A model generated the notes under the pieces. It had not been told where the DNA came from. It saw only the letters and a program-made list of their open reading frames with translations, and did not search any database. From NCBI GenBank assembly GCA_900544815.1, contig UQWT01000022.1:1-27370 (forward strand): a DNA stretch of 27,370 bases, given 5' to 3'. The position numbers were made by a program, and so were the translations under genes. Position 1 is the stretch's first letter. Every line of letters begins with the position of its first letter. Origin of the DNA: an uncultured Bacteroidales bacterium (GTDB taxonomy: Bacteria; Bacteroidota; Bacteroidia; Bacteroidales; UBA932). Positions 16,208 through 23,915 of the stretch are shown in pieces.

Positions 16208-16222
16208 TGATAATCATTATGA
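16208..16222. promoter_or_regulatory. Fur-box-like sequence between divergent genes
   Basis: TGATAATCATTATGA matches the classical 7-1-7 Fur box TGATAATnATTATCA at 13 of 14 defined positions. It lies 19 bp upstream of the HU -7 element and about 60 bp from the Omp85-like start. The match is by sequence only. Fur binding sites are poorly defined in Bacteroidota, and the local DNA is very A/T-rich. Confidence 0.4.
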
Positions 16223-16240
16223 TAATTAAAAATATTGGTG

Positions 16241-16248
16241 TATTTTTG
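16241..16248 (+). promoter_or_regulatory. -7 element of the HU gene
   Basis: TATTTTTG matches TAnnTTTG. It predicts a start near 16255 and a 34-nt A/U-rich leader, typical of highly expressed genes in this phylum. No clear -33 TTG is seen at normal spacing. Confidence 0.5.
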
Positions 16249-16288
16249 TCACCCCAGAATAAATAATAACATTTTAATACATAATATT

Positions 16289-16573
16289 ATGACTAAGGCA
16301 GATATAGTTAATGAGGTTGCTAAAGCAACAGGTATGCAAAAGACAGACGTTCAGAATATTGTTGATCGTTTTATGGAGGCTGTTAAGGACTCTTTAGCAA
16401 ACGATAATAATGTATATCTTCGTGGTTTTGGTAGTTTCATCATTAAGAAACGTGCTGAAAAGACAGCCAGGAACATCTCTAAGAATACTACTTTGATTAT
16501 TCCTGAGCACAATATCCCTTCATTCAAACCTGCTAAGGTTTTCATGAATAAAGTGAAACATAACGTTAAATAG
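16289..16573 (+). CDS. HU-family DNA-binding protein
   Basis: This small histone-like protein bends and compacts DNA as a dimer. The ATG at 16289 gives 94 residues and the expected start MTKADIVNEVAKATGMQK. The DNA-binding arm region has VYLRGFGSFIIKKRAEKTAR followed by NIS and IPSFKPAKVF. The frame is open 18 codons further upstream, but that part covers the promoter and leader and is not homologous to HU. It is followed after 24 nt by a tiny basic protein and then by RNase G. HU genes and short ribosomal-type genes tend to be highly expressed. Confidence 0.93.
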   Translation: MTKADIVNEVAKATGMQKTDVQNIVDRFMEAVKDSLANDNNVYLRGFGSFIIKKRAEKTARNISKNTTLIIPEHNIPSFKPAKVFMNKVKHNVK

Positions 16574-16597
16574 TTAACTGATATAAAATTTTTAATT

Positions 16598-16690
16598 ATG
16601 CCAAGCGGAAAGAAAAGAAAGAGACATAAAATGTCTACTCACAAGCGTAAAAAACGTCTTCGTAAGAATAGACATAAGAAGCGTAAATAG
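16598..16690 (+). CDS. 30-residue AURKAIP1/COX24 (mS38, bS22-like) ribosomal-type protein
   Basis: The ORF is too short for ordinary gene calling. From ATG 16598 it encodes 30 residues, MPSGKKRKRHKMSTHKRKKR and then a ten-residue Arg/Lys-rich tail, with more than half of all residues basic. This is the conserved pattern of the COX24/AURKAIP1 domain. In mitochondria such proteins are small-subunit ribosomal protein mS38, and the bacterial counterpart is bS22-like. It probably binds rRNA in the small ribosomal subunit. Its place between the HU and RNase G genes supports an expressed housekeeping gene. I am confident that it is real; the ribosomal role is by family knowledge. Confidence 0.85.
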   Translation: MPSGKKRKRHKMSTHKRKKRLRKNRHKKRK

Positions 16691-16842
16691 ATGATCTATT
16701 AACCGGAGGAAACGTTGTTACAGATTCTCGGTTAGTAGTGAGTCTGTTAGGTTTCCCTCAATAAAGCGCTACAGCCTCCCGAAATCCAAAGATATTTCTA
16801 AAAGGAGTGCGTGGCGCTTAATTATTTTAAGACTAAATACAG
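16691..16842 (+). promoter_or_regulatory. Structured leader between the mS38-like gene and RNase G
   Basis: This 152-nt gap has no coding frame of note but can fold in at least two places. AAGCGCTAC (16764-16772) pairs with GTGGCGCTT (16811-16819) over nine positions with one G-U pair. GGAGGAAAC (16705-16713) pairs with GTTTCCCTC (16751-16759) with one bulge, enclosing a smaller CAGA/TCTG hairpin. RNase E in Escherichia coli limits its own expression through its 5' leader, so self-control by RNase G is a possibility here. Confidence 0.4.
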
Positions 16843-18393
16843 ATGGAGAAAGATTTAATTATTGATGTAGGTGTTGAAGAGGTCTCCATTGCTCTGTTAG
16901 AAAACCATAGATTGGCAGAGTTGAATAAGGAAAAAATGAATGTTTCCTATTCAGTTGGGGATGTCTATTTAGGACGAGTCAAAAAGATAATGCCAGCTCT
17001 TAACGCCGCATTTGTAGACATTGGGGATGATAAAGATGCTTTCATCCACTATCTGGATCTTGGTCTGAACTTTAAAACATTTGATTATTTTGTAAAACAA
17101 CTTAATCCCAACAGGGATGTGAGATGTTTCTTCTCCAATCTTAAGACCTTCCCTATATTAGAGAAAGAGGGAAAGATTGGCGATGTATTAGAGGTTAACC
17201 AACCTGTTGTTGTACAGATTGTAAAGGAGCCTATTTCAACAAAGGGATCGAGACTTACAGCGGAGATCTCCATAGCGGGAAGAAATCTTGTTCTGCTACC
17301 ATTTGCAGAGAAGGTGAGTATATCTCAAAAGATCTCTTCAAAAGAGGAAAAAAAGAGATTGGAGAGATTGGTATATTCTATTTTGCCCCAGAATTATGGC
17401 GTAATAATAAGGACGGCTGCTGAGGGCAAGAAAGCTGCAGTCTTAGATGCAGAACTTAAATCTCTTATAAAAAAATGGGAAGATTCCTGGTCTAAGCTTG
17501 TATCCAAAAAAACTCCTCAACTGCTCTTTACAGAGAACAGTAGAACGACAACTATATTAAGGGACCTCTTGAATGATTCATTTACAAATGTTTACGTAAA
17601 TGATGAAACTGTTTACGAGGAGATCAAAGATTACGTTAATAAAATCTCTCCTGAACAGGAAAAGATAGTAAAGCTCTATAAGGGAGATACGCCTATTTTT
17701 GACAATTTTGACGTAACAAAACAGATAAAGGGTGCTTTTGGAAAAGTGGTTCCAATAAAACAGGGAGCCTATATTGTAATGGAACACACCGAGGCGCTTT
17801 TTGTTGTAGATGTCAATAGCGGTATAAGGGCCAAAAACGGTATAGGGCAGGAGGATAATGCATTTGAAGTTAACCTGCATGCTGCTGATGAAATTGCAAG
17901 GCAGCTTAAGTTGAGAGATATTGGCGGAATTATTATAATCGATTTTATAGATATGGATAGTTCCGAACACAGATTGAAACTCTACAAACATGTTCAAGAA
18001 CTTCTTGCAAGCGACAGAGCAAAGCATAATGTCTTGCCACTTACCAAATTTGGATTGATGCAGATAACACGGCAACGTGTAAGACCTGCTACGGAGATTC
18101 AGGTAAATGAAAAATGCCCAATGTGTCACGGTACAGGTGAAATAACACCAAGCATACTTATAGACAAGACATTGGAGCGTGAGTTAGCATATTTTACCAA
18201 AGAAAAAGAGATTAAGAGCTTTGTGCTGATAACAAATCCTATTTTAGAGGCTTATCTTAACAAAGGCTTTTTTACAAGTATAAGAAAAAACTGGTGTAAG
18301 AAATATAATTGCAAAATAGTCATTCAGACCAATACCGACTATGCTTTGCTGCAATATCAGTGGCAGGACAAAGAGGGTAACAAGATAGAGTAA
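16843..18393 (+). CDS. rng: Ribonuclease G/E family endoribonuclease
   Basis: The enzyme cuts single-stranded RNA, for example in rRNA maturation and mRNA decay. The 516-residue protein has the usual RNase G length. An S1-like RNA-binding domain (about residues 37-130) carries VGDVYLGRVKKIMPALNAAF and FVDIGDDKDAF. The catalytic metal-binding aspartates lie in VVDVNSG near residue 323 and IIDFIDMD near residue 367. The zinc-link motif CPMCHGTGE lies near residue 425. The long RNase E C-terminal scaffold is absent, as expected for RNase G. A leader of about 150 nt with predicted hairpins precedes it, and a strong bidirectional terminator follows. Confidence 0.94.
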   Translation: MEKDLIIDVGVEEVSIALLENHRLAELNKEKMNVSYSVGDVYLGRVKKIMPALNAAFVDIGDDKDAFIHYLDLGLNFKTFDYFVKQLNPNRDVRCFFSNLKTFPILEKEGKIGDVLEVNQPVVVQIVKEPISTKGSRLTAEISIAGRNLVLLPFAEKVSISQKISSKEEKKRLERLVYSILPQNYGVIIRTAAEGKKAAVLDAELKSLIKKWEDSWSKLVSKKTPQLLFTENSRTTTILRDLLNDSFTNVYVNDETVYEEIKDYVNKISPEQEKIVKLYKGDTPIFDNFDVTKQIKGAFGKVVPIKQGAYIVMEHTEALFVVDVNSGIRAKNGIGQEDNAFEVNLHAADEIARQLKLRDIGGIIIIDFIDMDSSEHRLKLYKHVQELLASDRAKHNVLPLTKFGLMQITRQRVRPATEIQVNEKCPMCHGTGEITPSILIDKTLERELAYFTKEKEIKSFVLITNPILEAYLNKGFFTSIRKNWCKKYNCKIVIQTNTDYALLQYQWQDKEGNKIE

Positions 18394-18419
18394 ATTAAGG
18401 GGCATCGGCCCCTTAATTT
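18392..18419. terminator. Bidirectional terminator between rng and argH
   Basis: AAATTAAGGGGC (18392-18403) and GCCCCTTAATTT (18408-18419) form a perfect 12-bp stem with a 4-nt loop, ATCG. T-rich tails on both sides suit termination of both convergent transcripts. Confidence 0.88.
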
Positions 18420-19704
18420 ATTTATATGCTCTTTTCATTTTCTTTTTTATCTCCTCTGTACAGAGGTTGCCCATACTGCCTTTATGTGTATATACCGGGG
18501 TATCCCTATGTTTGAATTTACCGCAATTTACTTCAATCCCTACCTCTCTGTATGCATCCCTAAAAGGCATACCGTTAAGTACTCGTCTGTTAACCTCTTC
18601 AACTGTAAATAGATATTCGTATTTTGAATCATTAAGAATATTCTCATTCACTTTGGTATTCTTTAGAAGATATGTTGCCATGTATAATGATTTATGCATC
18701 ATTTCAATGGCCGGGAACAGAATATCCTTTAAAAGTTGGTAATCCCTATGATAACCGTTTATCATATTTGTTGTAAGCAATGAGATCTCGTTCTGAACAC
18801 TCTGTATCCTGTTACAGTTGCCTCTTATTATCTCCCATACATCTGGATTCTTCTTGTGCGGCATTATACTGCTACCAGTGGTTAATTTGTCGGGAAGCGA
18901 AATAAAACCAAAATTAGGGCAGATGAAAAGAATATTGTCTGTTGCTAACCTGTTGATTGTAGTTGCAAGCAGGCTCATTGCAGATGCTATTGCTTTCTCA
19001 CATTTCCCGCGGCTCATTTGTGCTGCTACAGAGTTGTAATTCAGCGTGTCGAACCCTAATATATTAGTGGTAAGGTCTCTGTCTAAAGGGAATGAACTGC
19101 CATAGCCTGCCGCTGAGCCAAGAGGATTCTCGTCTGCAATCCTGTATGCCGCAGAGAGCATAATCATATCGTCTGTAAGTGCTTCTGCGTATGCACCAAA
19201 CCACAATCCGAATGAAGAGGGCATTGCTATCTGTGTGTGAGTGTAGCCGGGCAGAAGAATATCTTTATATCTCTCGCTAAGCTCCTGCAGCAGATTGAAC
19301 AGCTCCAATACCTCACTTTTCAGCTTTTTAATTTCATCCTTAAAAAACAGTTTGAGATCTACAAGTACTTGGTCGTTTCTTGAACGTCCGGAATGGATCT
19401 TCTTTCCAAGATCTCCAAGCTTTGATGTGAGCATTATCTCTATTTGGGTGTGTATATCCTCTACATCGTCGGCGAGCTTGAAACTTCCTTTCTCAACCAT
19501 CTCCAAAATTTTTTTCAATTCGTGGGAAAGTAGATTGAACTCCTCCTCCTTGAGCAGTCCTATCTTTGTAAGCATCTCTATATGAGCCAAAGACCCAATA
19601 ATGTCATATTTCGCTAATCTTAAATCCAAGATTCTGTCGTTGCCAACTGTAAACTCTTCAACTATATCTTCGGCTTTTGTGCCTTTGTTCCATAATGTAC
19701 TCAT
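18418..19704 (-). CDS. argH: Argininosuccinate lyase
   Basis: ArgH splits argininosuccinate into arginine and fumarate, the last step of the pathway. The 428-residue protein has IHSGRSRNDQ near residue 102 and the superfamily signature GSSIMPHKKNPD near residue 272, with the catalytic serine. The length is slightly short of the usual 450-460, the C-terminal region being compact, but the active site is complete. It is the last gene of the operon; its start lies 8 nt after the argE-type gene. One dispersed 13-mer copy lies within it and encodes LPDK just before the signature. Confidence 0.95.
   Translation of the reverse strand: MSTLWNKGTKAEDIVEEFTVGNDRILDLRLAKYDIIGSLAHIEMLTKIGLLKEEEFNLLSHELKKILEMVEKGSFKLADDVEDIHTQIEIMLTSKLGDLGKKIHSGRSRNDQVLVDLKLFFKDEIKKLKSEVLELFNLLQELSERYKDILLPGYTHTQIAMPSSFGLWFGAYAEALTDDMIMLSAAYRIADENPLGSAAGYGSSFPLDRDLTTNILGFDTLNYNSVAAQMSRGKCEKAIASAMSLLATTINRLATDNILFICPNFGFISLPDKLTTGSSIMPHKKNPDVWEIIRGNCNRIQSVQNEISLLTTNMINGYHRDYQLLKDILFPAIEMMHKSLYMATYLLKNTKVNENILNDSKYEYLFTVEEVNRRVLNGMPFRDAYREVGIEVNCGKFKHRDTPVYTHKGSMGNLCTEEIKKKMKRAYK
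18886..18898 (+). repeat. Dispersed 13-mer, copy 4 (inside argH)
   Basis: This is an exact TTTGTCGGGAAGC on the plus strand, continued by GA. It is antisense to argH, where it encodes LPDK. Confidence 0.75.
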
Positions 19705-19712
19705 AACTGTTG

Positions 19713-20876
19713 TTAGATTAATTTGTTAATCTCATTAATGTACTTTGTGTAAAGTTCAATTCCCTGCTCAATCTCTTCTATTGCGATATACTCGTCTGCC
19801 TTGTGGCTCCTTGCGGAGTCTCCGGGACCGGCCTTTATGGCGGCAATATCCAACCTCATCCAATCTGAAGTTGTAGGGGAGAGGAAGCTTTTCAGACCAA
19901 TCAGACTTCCTGCTCTCAGGAGCAGTTTACCGTAGTAATCCTCTTGTGGAGTAACTGATGTCTTGTTGTTAAGATTTCTTGCAACGACCCTGCTTTGCAA
20001 TAAATCGCTTATTATTTGAACAAGTTCTATGTTACTGTAACACTCTGTTGTTCTTATATCTACTGTGAAGCGTGCCTCTGCCGGTACAATATTGTGCACG
20101 GTACCGCTGTTAAATATTGTTGTGGTCATCTTAACGTCTCCAAAAAGAGGAGAACGTTTTGGAAAGGTGAGTTCTCTAAGTCTGTTGATATCATCCATCG
20201 CCTTATATATGGCGTTTTCACCCTCATCTCTTGCTGCATGTCCGGCCTTACCCTCTGCAACACAATCAATTACAAGAAGCCCTCTCTCTCCAACAGCCAT
20301 CTCTGTTTTTGTTGGTTCACCTACAATGGCAAAATCCGGATATCTGAATGATTGATTCACCCTTTCCCAATCCCTGAATTTTTGGAGTACCAAGGTTAAT
20401 CCTTTGCTGCCGCTCTTCTCCTCCTCTGCAGAGAGTACAAGAATAAGATTAATTTGATGCGCCTCTTCAATATTGCTTTTGCTCATGTAATGATCTTTGC
20501 AGTTTAAATAGTAATTTAGAGCAGAAGTTACCATACAGACAACGCATCCACCATCATCGTTTGAGCCAAGGCCGAAAATCTTGTTATCCTTTATGAACGG
20601 CTCAACAGGGTTAAAACTGTAATCTTTTGCCGGTGGTACAGTATCTATGTGAGAAACCATGAGCAGGGTGGGGGAGTCTGTATACAACATTGCCGGCAAT
20701 AGTATAAGGTTATTCCCTATCCTCTCTATTTTAAATCCGTTCCTCTCCTTATATTCCCCAATCACCTTTATAAGGTAGTCTGCCCTGTTACTCTCTCTGC
20801 ATGTAAGAGATTCAATAGCTATCATCTGCGTGAGCAGTTCAATTGCAAAAGAGCTGTTTAATTGTTGCGATTGCAT
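19713..20876 (-). CDS. argE: M20-family deacylase, probable N-acyl-ornithine/citrulline deacylase
   Basis: The ATG at 20876 gives 387 residues. The frame is open 25 codons further upstream but would overlap argB and shows no family similarity there. The M20 zinc ligands are present: SHIDTVPP near residue 80, GLGSNDDGG near residue 105 and SAEEEKSG near residue 145. ERGLLVIDCVAEGKAGHAAR begins the dimerisation domain, and HKADEYI is the C-terminal ligand. In this pathway it should remove the acyl group from N-acylcitrulline or N-acylornithine. In Bacteroides-type pathways the group is succinyl, so the substrate is probably N-succinylcitrulline. The symbol reflects position and role; specificity is inferred from argF'. 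Confidence 0.85.
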   Translation of the reverse strand: MQSQQLNSSFAIELLTQMIAIESLTCRESNRADYLIKVIGEYKERNGFKIERIGNNLILLPAMLYTDSPTLLMVSHIDTVPPAKDYSFNPVEPFIKDNKIFGLGSNDDGGCVVCMVTSALNYYLNCKDHYMSKSNIEEAHQINLILVLSAEEEKSGSKGLTLVLQKFRDWERVNQSFRYPDFAIVGEPTKTEMAVGERGLLVIDCVAEGKAGHAARDEGENAIYKAMDDINRLRELTFPKRSPLFGDVKMTTTIFNSGTVHNIVPAEARFTVDIRTTECYSNIELVQIISDLLQSRVVARNLNNKTSVTPQEDYYGKLLLRAGSLIGLKSFLSPTTSDWMRLDIAAIKAGPGDSARSHKADEYIAIEEIEQGIELYTKYINEINKLI

Positions 20877-20904
20877 ATTTGCATTTTGACGGGTGCTGTT
20901 AATT

Positions 20905-21681
20905 CTATAATTTGAGAATGGTCTCCTTATCGTTAAGAAGGTTCTCTGCATTCTTTATTATTACCCTGTTTACACCGTTATTCAGAGCATTAAAGGCATT
21001 GTCCATTTTTGGAATCATTCCGTCTGCAATAATCTTTTCCTGTAGTAGAGTCCTGTACTCTTTAGAGGTAATCAAAGGTATTACAGATGAATCATCATTC
21101 TTGTCATACAACACACCGTCCTTCTCAAAGCAGTAGATAAGATCTACATTAAAATCCTTTGTCATTGCAACTGCTATTGCAGATGCCATTGTATCTGCAT
21201 TGGTATTGAGCAGGGTACCGTTGGAATTATGTGTTATTGCGCAAAAGACCGGAACCATCCCCCTGCCAAGCAATTGTTCAAGGAAAAGGGTATCTATCTT
21301 ATTTGCATCTACGTCGCCAACATATCCCCAGTCCATATTTGGGTCCTCTCTTTTTACTGCAGGAACAACACCTCCGTCTGCGCCGCATAAACCTATGGCA
21401 TTAGTTCCGTATCCTTGTAGTTTTGCAACAATCTGCTTGTTTATAAGTCCTGCGTATAACGAGGTTACCAGCCTTAACGTCTTTTCATCTGTTACCCTTC
21501 TTCCATTAACCATCTTAACCTCTATCCCAAGTTTTGGGGAGATCTGAGATGCTATCTTGCCACCTCCATGTATTAAAATCTTTGGCCCCTGTATTTTATG
21601 GAGCTTTAACAGGAACTCATCCAATTTAAGTGGCTCATCTACCACGTTTCCACCTATTTTAACAATTGTAAGTTTCTTCAT
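20905..21681 (-). CDS. argB: N-acylglutamate kinase
   Basis: ArgB phosphorylates N-acetylglutamate, or N-succinylglutamate in this lineage, the second step of the pathway. The 258-residue amino-acid kinase fold has KIGGNVVDEP near residue 8, IHGGGKIAS near residue 38 and GLCGADGGVV around residue 97. A NTNADTMASAIA segment for nucleotide and substrate binding lies near residue 158. The length is normal for the short, arginine-insensitive type; the N-terminal helix of hexameric, feedback-inhibited kinases is absent, so control is more likely at expression. It starts 29 nt after argF'. Confidence 0.93.
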   Translation of the reverse strand: MKKLTIVKIGGNVVDEPLKLDEFLLKLHKIQGPKILIHGGGKIASQISPKLGIEVKMVNGRRVTDEKTLRLVTSLYAGLINKQIVAKLQGYGTNAIGLCGADGGVVPAVKREDPNMDWGYVGDVDANKIDTLFLEQLLGRGMVPVFCAITHNSNGTLLNTNADTMASAIAVAMTKDFNVDLIYCFEKDGVLYDKNDDSSVIPLITSKEYRTLLQEKIIADGMIPKMDNAFNALNNGVNRVIIKNAENLLNDKETILKL

Positions 21682-21710
21682 GCTATCAAAATGTTCTATA
21701 TGTAAAAATA

Positions 21711-22667
21711 TTATCTATTGCTCAGTAGTATCTCTTTTATTACTGTCTGTGCAGAAACTACTCTGTTGGCAGCCTCCGGAATGACTATAGAGTTTCTACT
21801 CTCGATAACCTCATCTGTAACTATCATATTCCTTCTTACAGGGAGGCAGTGCATAAAGTACGCATCATTTGTAAGTGACATTTTTTTGCTGTCTACTGTC
21901 CATGAGGTATCTGTATTTATTACTTTTCCGTAGTTTTCGTCAGAAAAGGCAGACCAGTTTTTGGCGTAGATGAAATCGGCTCCGTCAAAAGCCTTATCTT
22001 GATTATACGTAATGGTAGCTCCTTTTGTAAATTGCGTAGATAACTCATACCCCTTTGGATGTGTGATTACAACCTTATAACCCGCTGCAACTGCCCATTG
22101 TGCAAATGAATTTGGCACAGCTTGAGGAAGTGCTTTTGGATGCGGAGCCCATGTAAGAACAACTTTAGGATTTGCCTTTTTCTTGTACTCCTCTATTGTA
22201 ATTATGTCTGCAAATGCTTGCAAAGGGTGTCCGGTGGCTGCCTCCAAACTTATTACAGGTTTACTGCTAAGTTTTACAAACTGCATAAGGATCTTTTCTG
22301 TATAGTCATCTTGTTTATTTTCAAATCTTGCAAAACTCCTTACACCTATTATGTCGCAATAACATCCCATAACCGGAATGGCTTCGAGCATGTGTTCTGG
22401 TTTATCACCGTCCATAACAACACCTCTTTCCGTTTCTAACTTCCATGCCCCTTGGTTTATATCCAATACCATAACATTCATTCCAAGGTTCATGGCTGCT
22501 TTTTGGGTGCTGAGTCTTGTTCTAAGGCTTGAGTTAAAGAATATAAGCAGAATTGTTTTGTTTTTGCCCAAATCACAGTCTGCAAAAGGATTGGCCTTAA
22601 CATACATTGCTTTCTCTAACATCTGCCGGAGATTCTCTATATCGTGTACAGATAAAAAATTTCTCAT
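21711..22667 (-). CDS. argF': N-succinylornithine carbamoyltransferase (ArgF')
   Basis: The 318-residue protein closely resembles the Bacteroides fragilis transcarbamylase that carbamoylates N-succinylornithine instead of ornithine. The carbamoyl-phosphate motif SLRTR is at 47-51, and HCLPVRRN lies near residue 274. Residue 90 is proline (GDKPEHMLEAIPVM). In the Xanthomonas N-acetylornithine enzyme the equivalent residue is Glu92, and this position decides acetyl or succinyl specificity. Proline is the succinyl form. The route therefore carbamoylates before the acyl group is removed, and no ordinary argF is needed. It lies in mid-operon between argD and argB. Confidence 0.94.
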   Translation of the reverse strand: MRNFLSVHDIENLRQMLEKAMYVKANPFADCDLGKNKTILLIFFNSSLRTRLSTQKAAMNLGMNVMVLDINQGAWKLETERGVVMDGDKPEHMLEAIPVMGCYCDIIGVRSFARFENKQDDYTEKILMQFVKLSSKPVISLEAATGHPLQAFADIITIEEYKKKANPKVVLTWAPHPKALPQAVPNSFAQWAVAAGYKVVITHPKGYELSTQFTKGATITYNQDKAFDGADFIYAKNWSAFSDENYGKVINTDTSWTVDSKKMSLTNDAYFMHCLPVRRNMIVTDEVIESRNSIVIPEAANRVVSAQTVIKEILLSNR

Positions 22668-22704
22668 TGTTTCAAATCTTATAAGAATACCTCTATTATA
22701 TACT

Positions 22705-23880
22705 TTATCCTAATTTCAAACACCGTTTCAGTGCTGCAATAAAGATGTCAACCTCCTCTTTGCTAATACACAAAGGTGGTAACAGCCTAATTACATTTTT
22801 ACCTGCCCCACCGGTAAAAATATTCTCATTGAACAGTAGCTGGTCTCTAAGGCCTTGATGTTCTGGCTCCATCTCAATGCCAATCATAAGGCCAATACCT
22901 CTTATCTCTTTAAAAGGGGATTTCCCATTCTCTTTTATGTATGCCTCTGCAGCTTTATTCAGTTCATCTTTTAGATATTTGCCAATTATGCCGGCATTTT
23001 CTGTCAGTTTCTCTTTTACCAGTACTTTTAGGGTGGAGAGGGCCGCTGCGCAGGCAAGGTGATTCCCTCCGAATGTGGTTCCCAACATACCGTACACAGG
23101 TTTTATTTGGGGCGAAATTATTATTGCACCCATAGGAAACCCGTTTGCAATTCCTTTGGCCATTGAAACGATATCTGCTTTGAGGGGCTCTCCATTATAT
23201 GTTACATGCTGATGTGCGTAAAATTTTCCGCTTCTTCCGTATCCGCTTTGTATCTCATCTAAAATAAGAAGGGTGCCGGTTTGTGTACATAGCTCGCGTG
23301 CTGCTGCAATAAATTCATTATTAGGGACATATATTCCTGCTACACCTTGTATTCCCTCTATAATGAATGCTGCGTACTCTTTGGTTTCCAACTCTCTTTG
23401 CAGCTCTGCTATATTGTTCAGCTCAATGAATTTAATGTTCCCATTACAGTTGAAAGGTGCTTGAATATTTGGATTATCGGTAGCCTCTACCGCTCCGCTT
23501 GTACGACCATGAAAAGCCTTTTTTACAGCAAGAATCTTCTTTCTTCCTGTATGGAAGGAGGCAAGTTTCATTGCATTTTCATTGGCTTCTGCTCCGCTGT
23601 TGCACAAAAAGAGAGAGTAATCCGGGTAGCCGCATACCTTACCCAATCTCTTAGCAAACTCTTTTTGTAGATTGTTCTTTACAGCATTTGAGTAAAATCC
23701 TATTTTATTAAGTTGCTCTGTTATGCCGTCTATATATTCCGGATTTGAATGGCCTATGCTTATTACGGCATGTCCACCATAAAGATCTAAATACTCATCT
23801 CCTTTATTGTCCCATATTTTGCAACCTTTTGCTCTTACGGGTTCTATATCCCATAACGGGTAAACATCAAATAAATTCAT
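22705..23880 (-). CDS. argD: N-acylornithine aminotransferase
   Basis: ArgD converts N-acylglutamate semialdehyde to N-acylornithine using pyridoxal phosphate. The 391-residue class-III aminotransferase has YGGHAVISIGHSNP near residue 34 and SGAEANENAMK near 95. The cofactor aspartate is in LILDEIQSGYGR near residue 206, and the Schiff-base lysine is in SMAKGIANGFP near 238. Length and motifs are normal. Spacing to argC is 35 nt and to argF' 37 nt, consistent with one operon. The acyl group is probably succinyl, as argued for argF'. Confidence 0.94.
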   Translation of the reverse strand: MNLFDVYPLWDIEPVRAKGCKIWDNKGDEYLDLYGGHAVISIGHSNPEYIDGITEQLNKIGFYSNAVKNNLQKEFAKRLGKVCGYPDYSLFLCNSGAEANENAMKLASFHTGRKKILAVKKAFHGRTSGAVEATDNPNIQAPFNCNGNIKFIELNNIAELQRELETKEYAAFIIEGIQGVAGIYVPNNEFIAAARELCTQTGTLLILDEIQSGYGRSGKFYAHQHVTYNGEPLKADIVSMAKGIANGFPMGAIIISPQIKPVYGMLGTTFGGNHLACAAALSTLKVLVKEKLTENAGIIGKYLKDELNKAAEAYIKENGKSPFKEIRGIGLMIGIEMEPEHQGLRDQLLFNENIFTGGAGKNVIRLLPPLCISKEEVDIFIAALKRCLKLG

Positions 23881-23915
23881 CTTATAATTACTTAACTAAT
23901 ATTAAATAAGCGTAT

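Noticed and set aside
20877..20951. Longer start of the argE-type gene
   Set aside because: It would overlap argB and adds residues with no family similarity.
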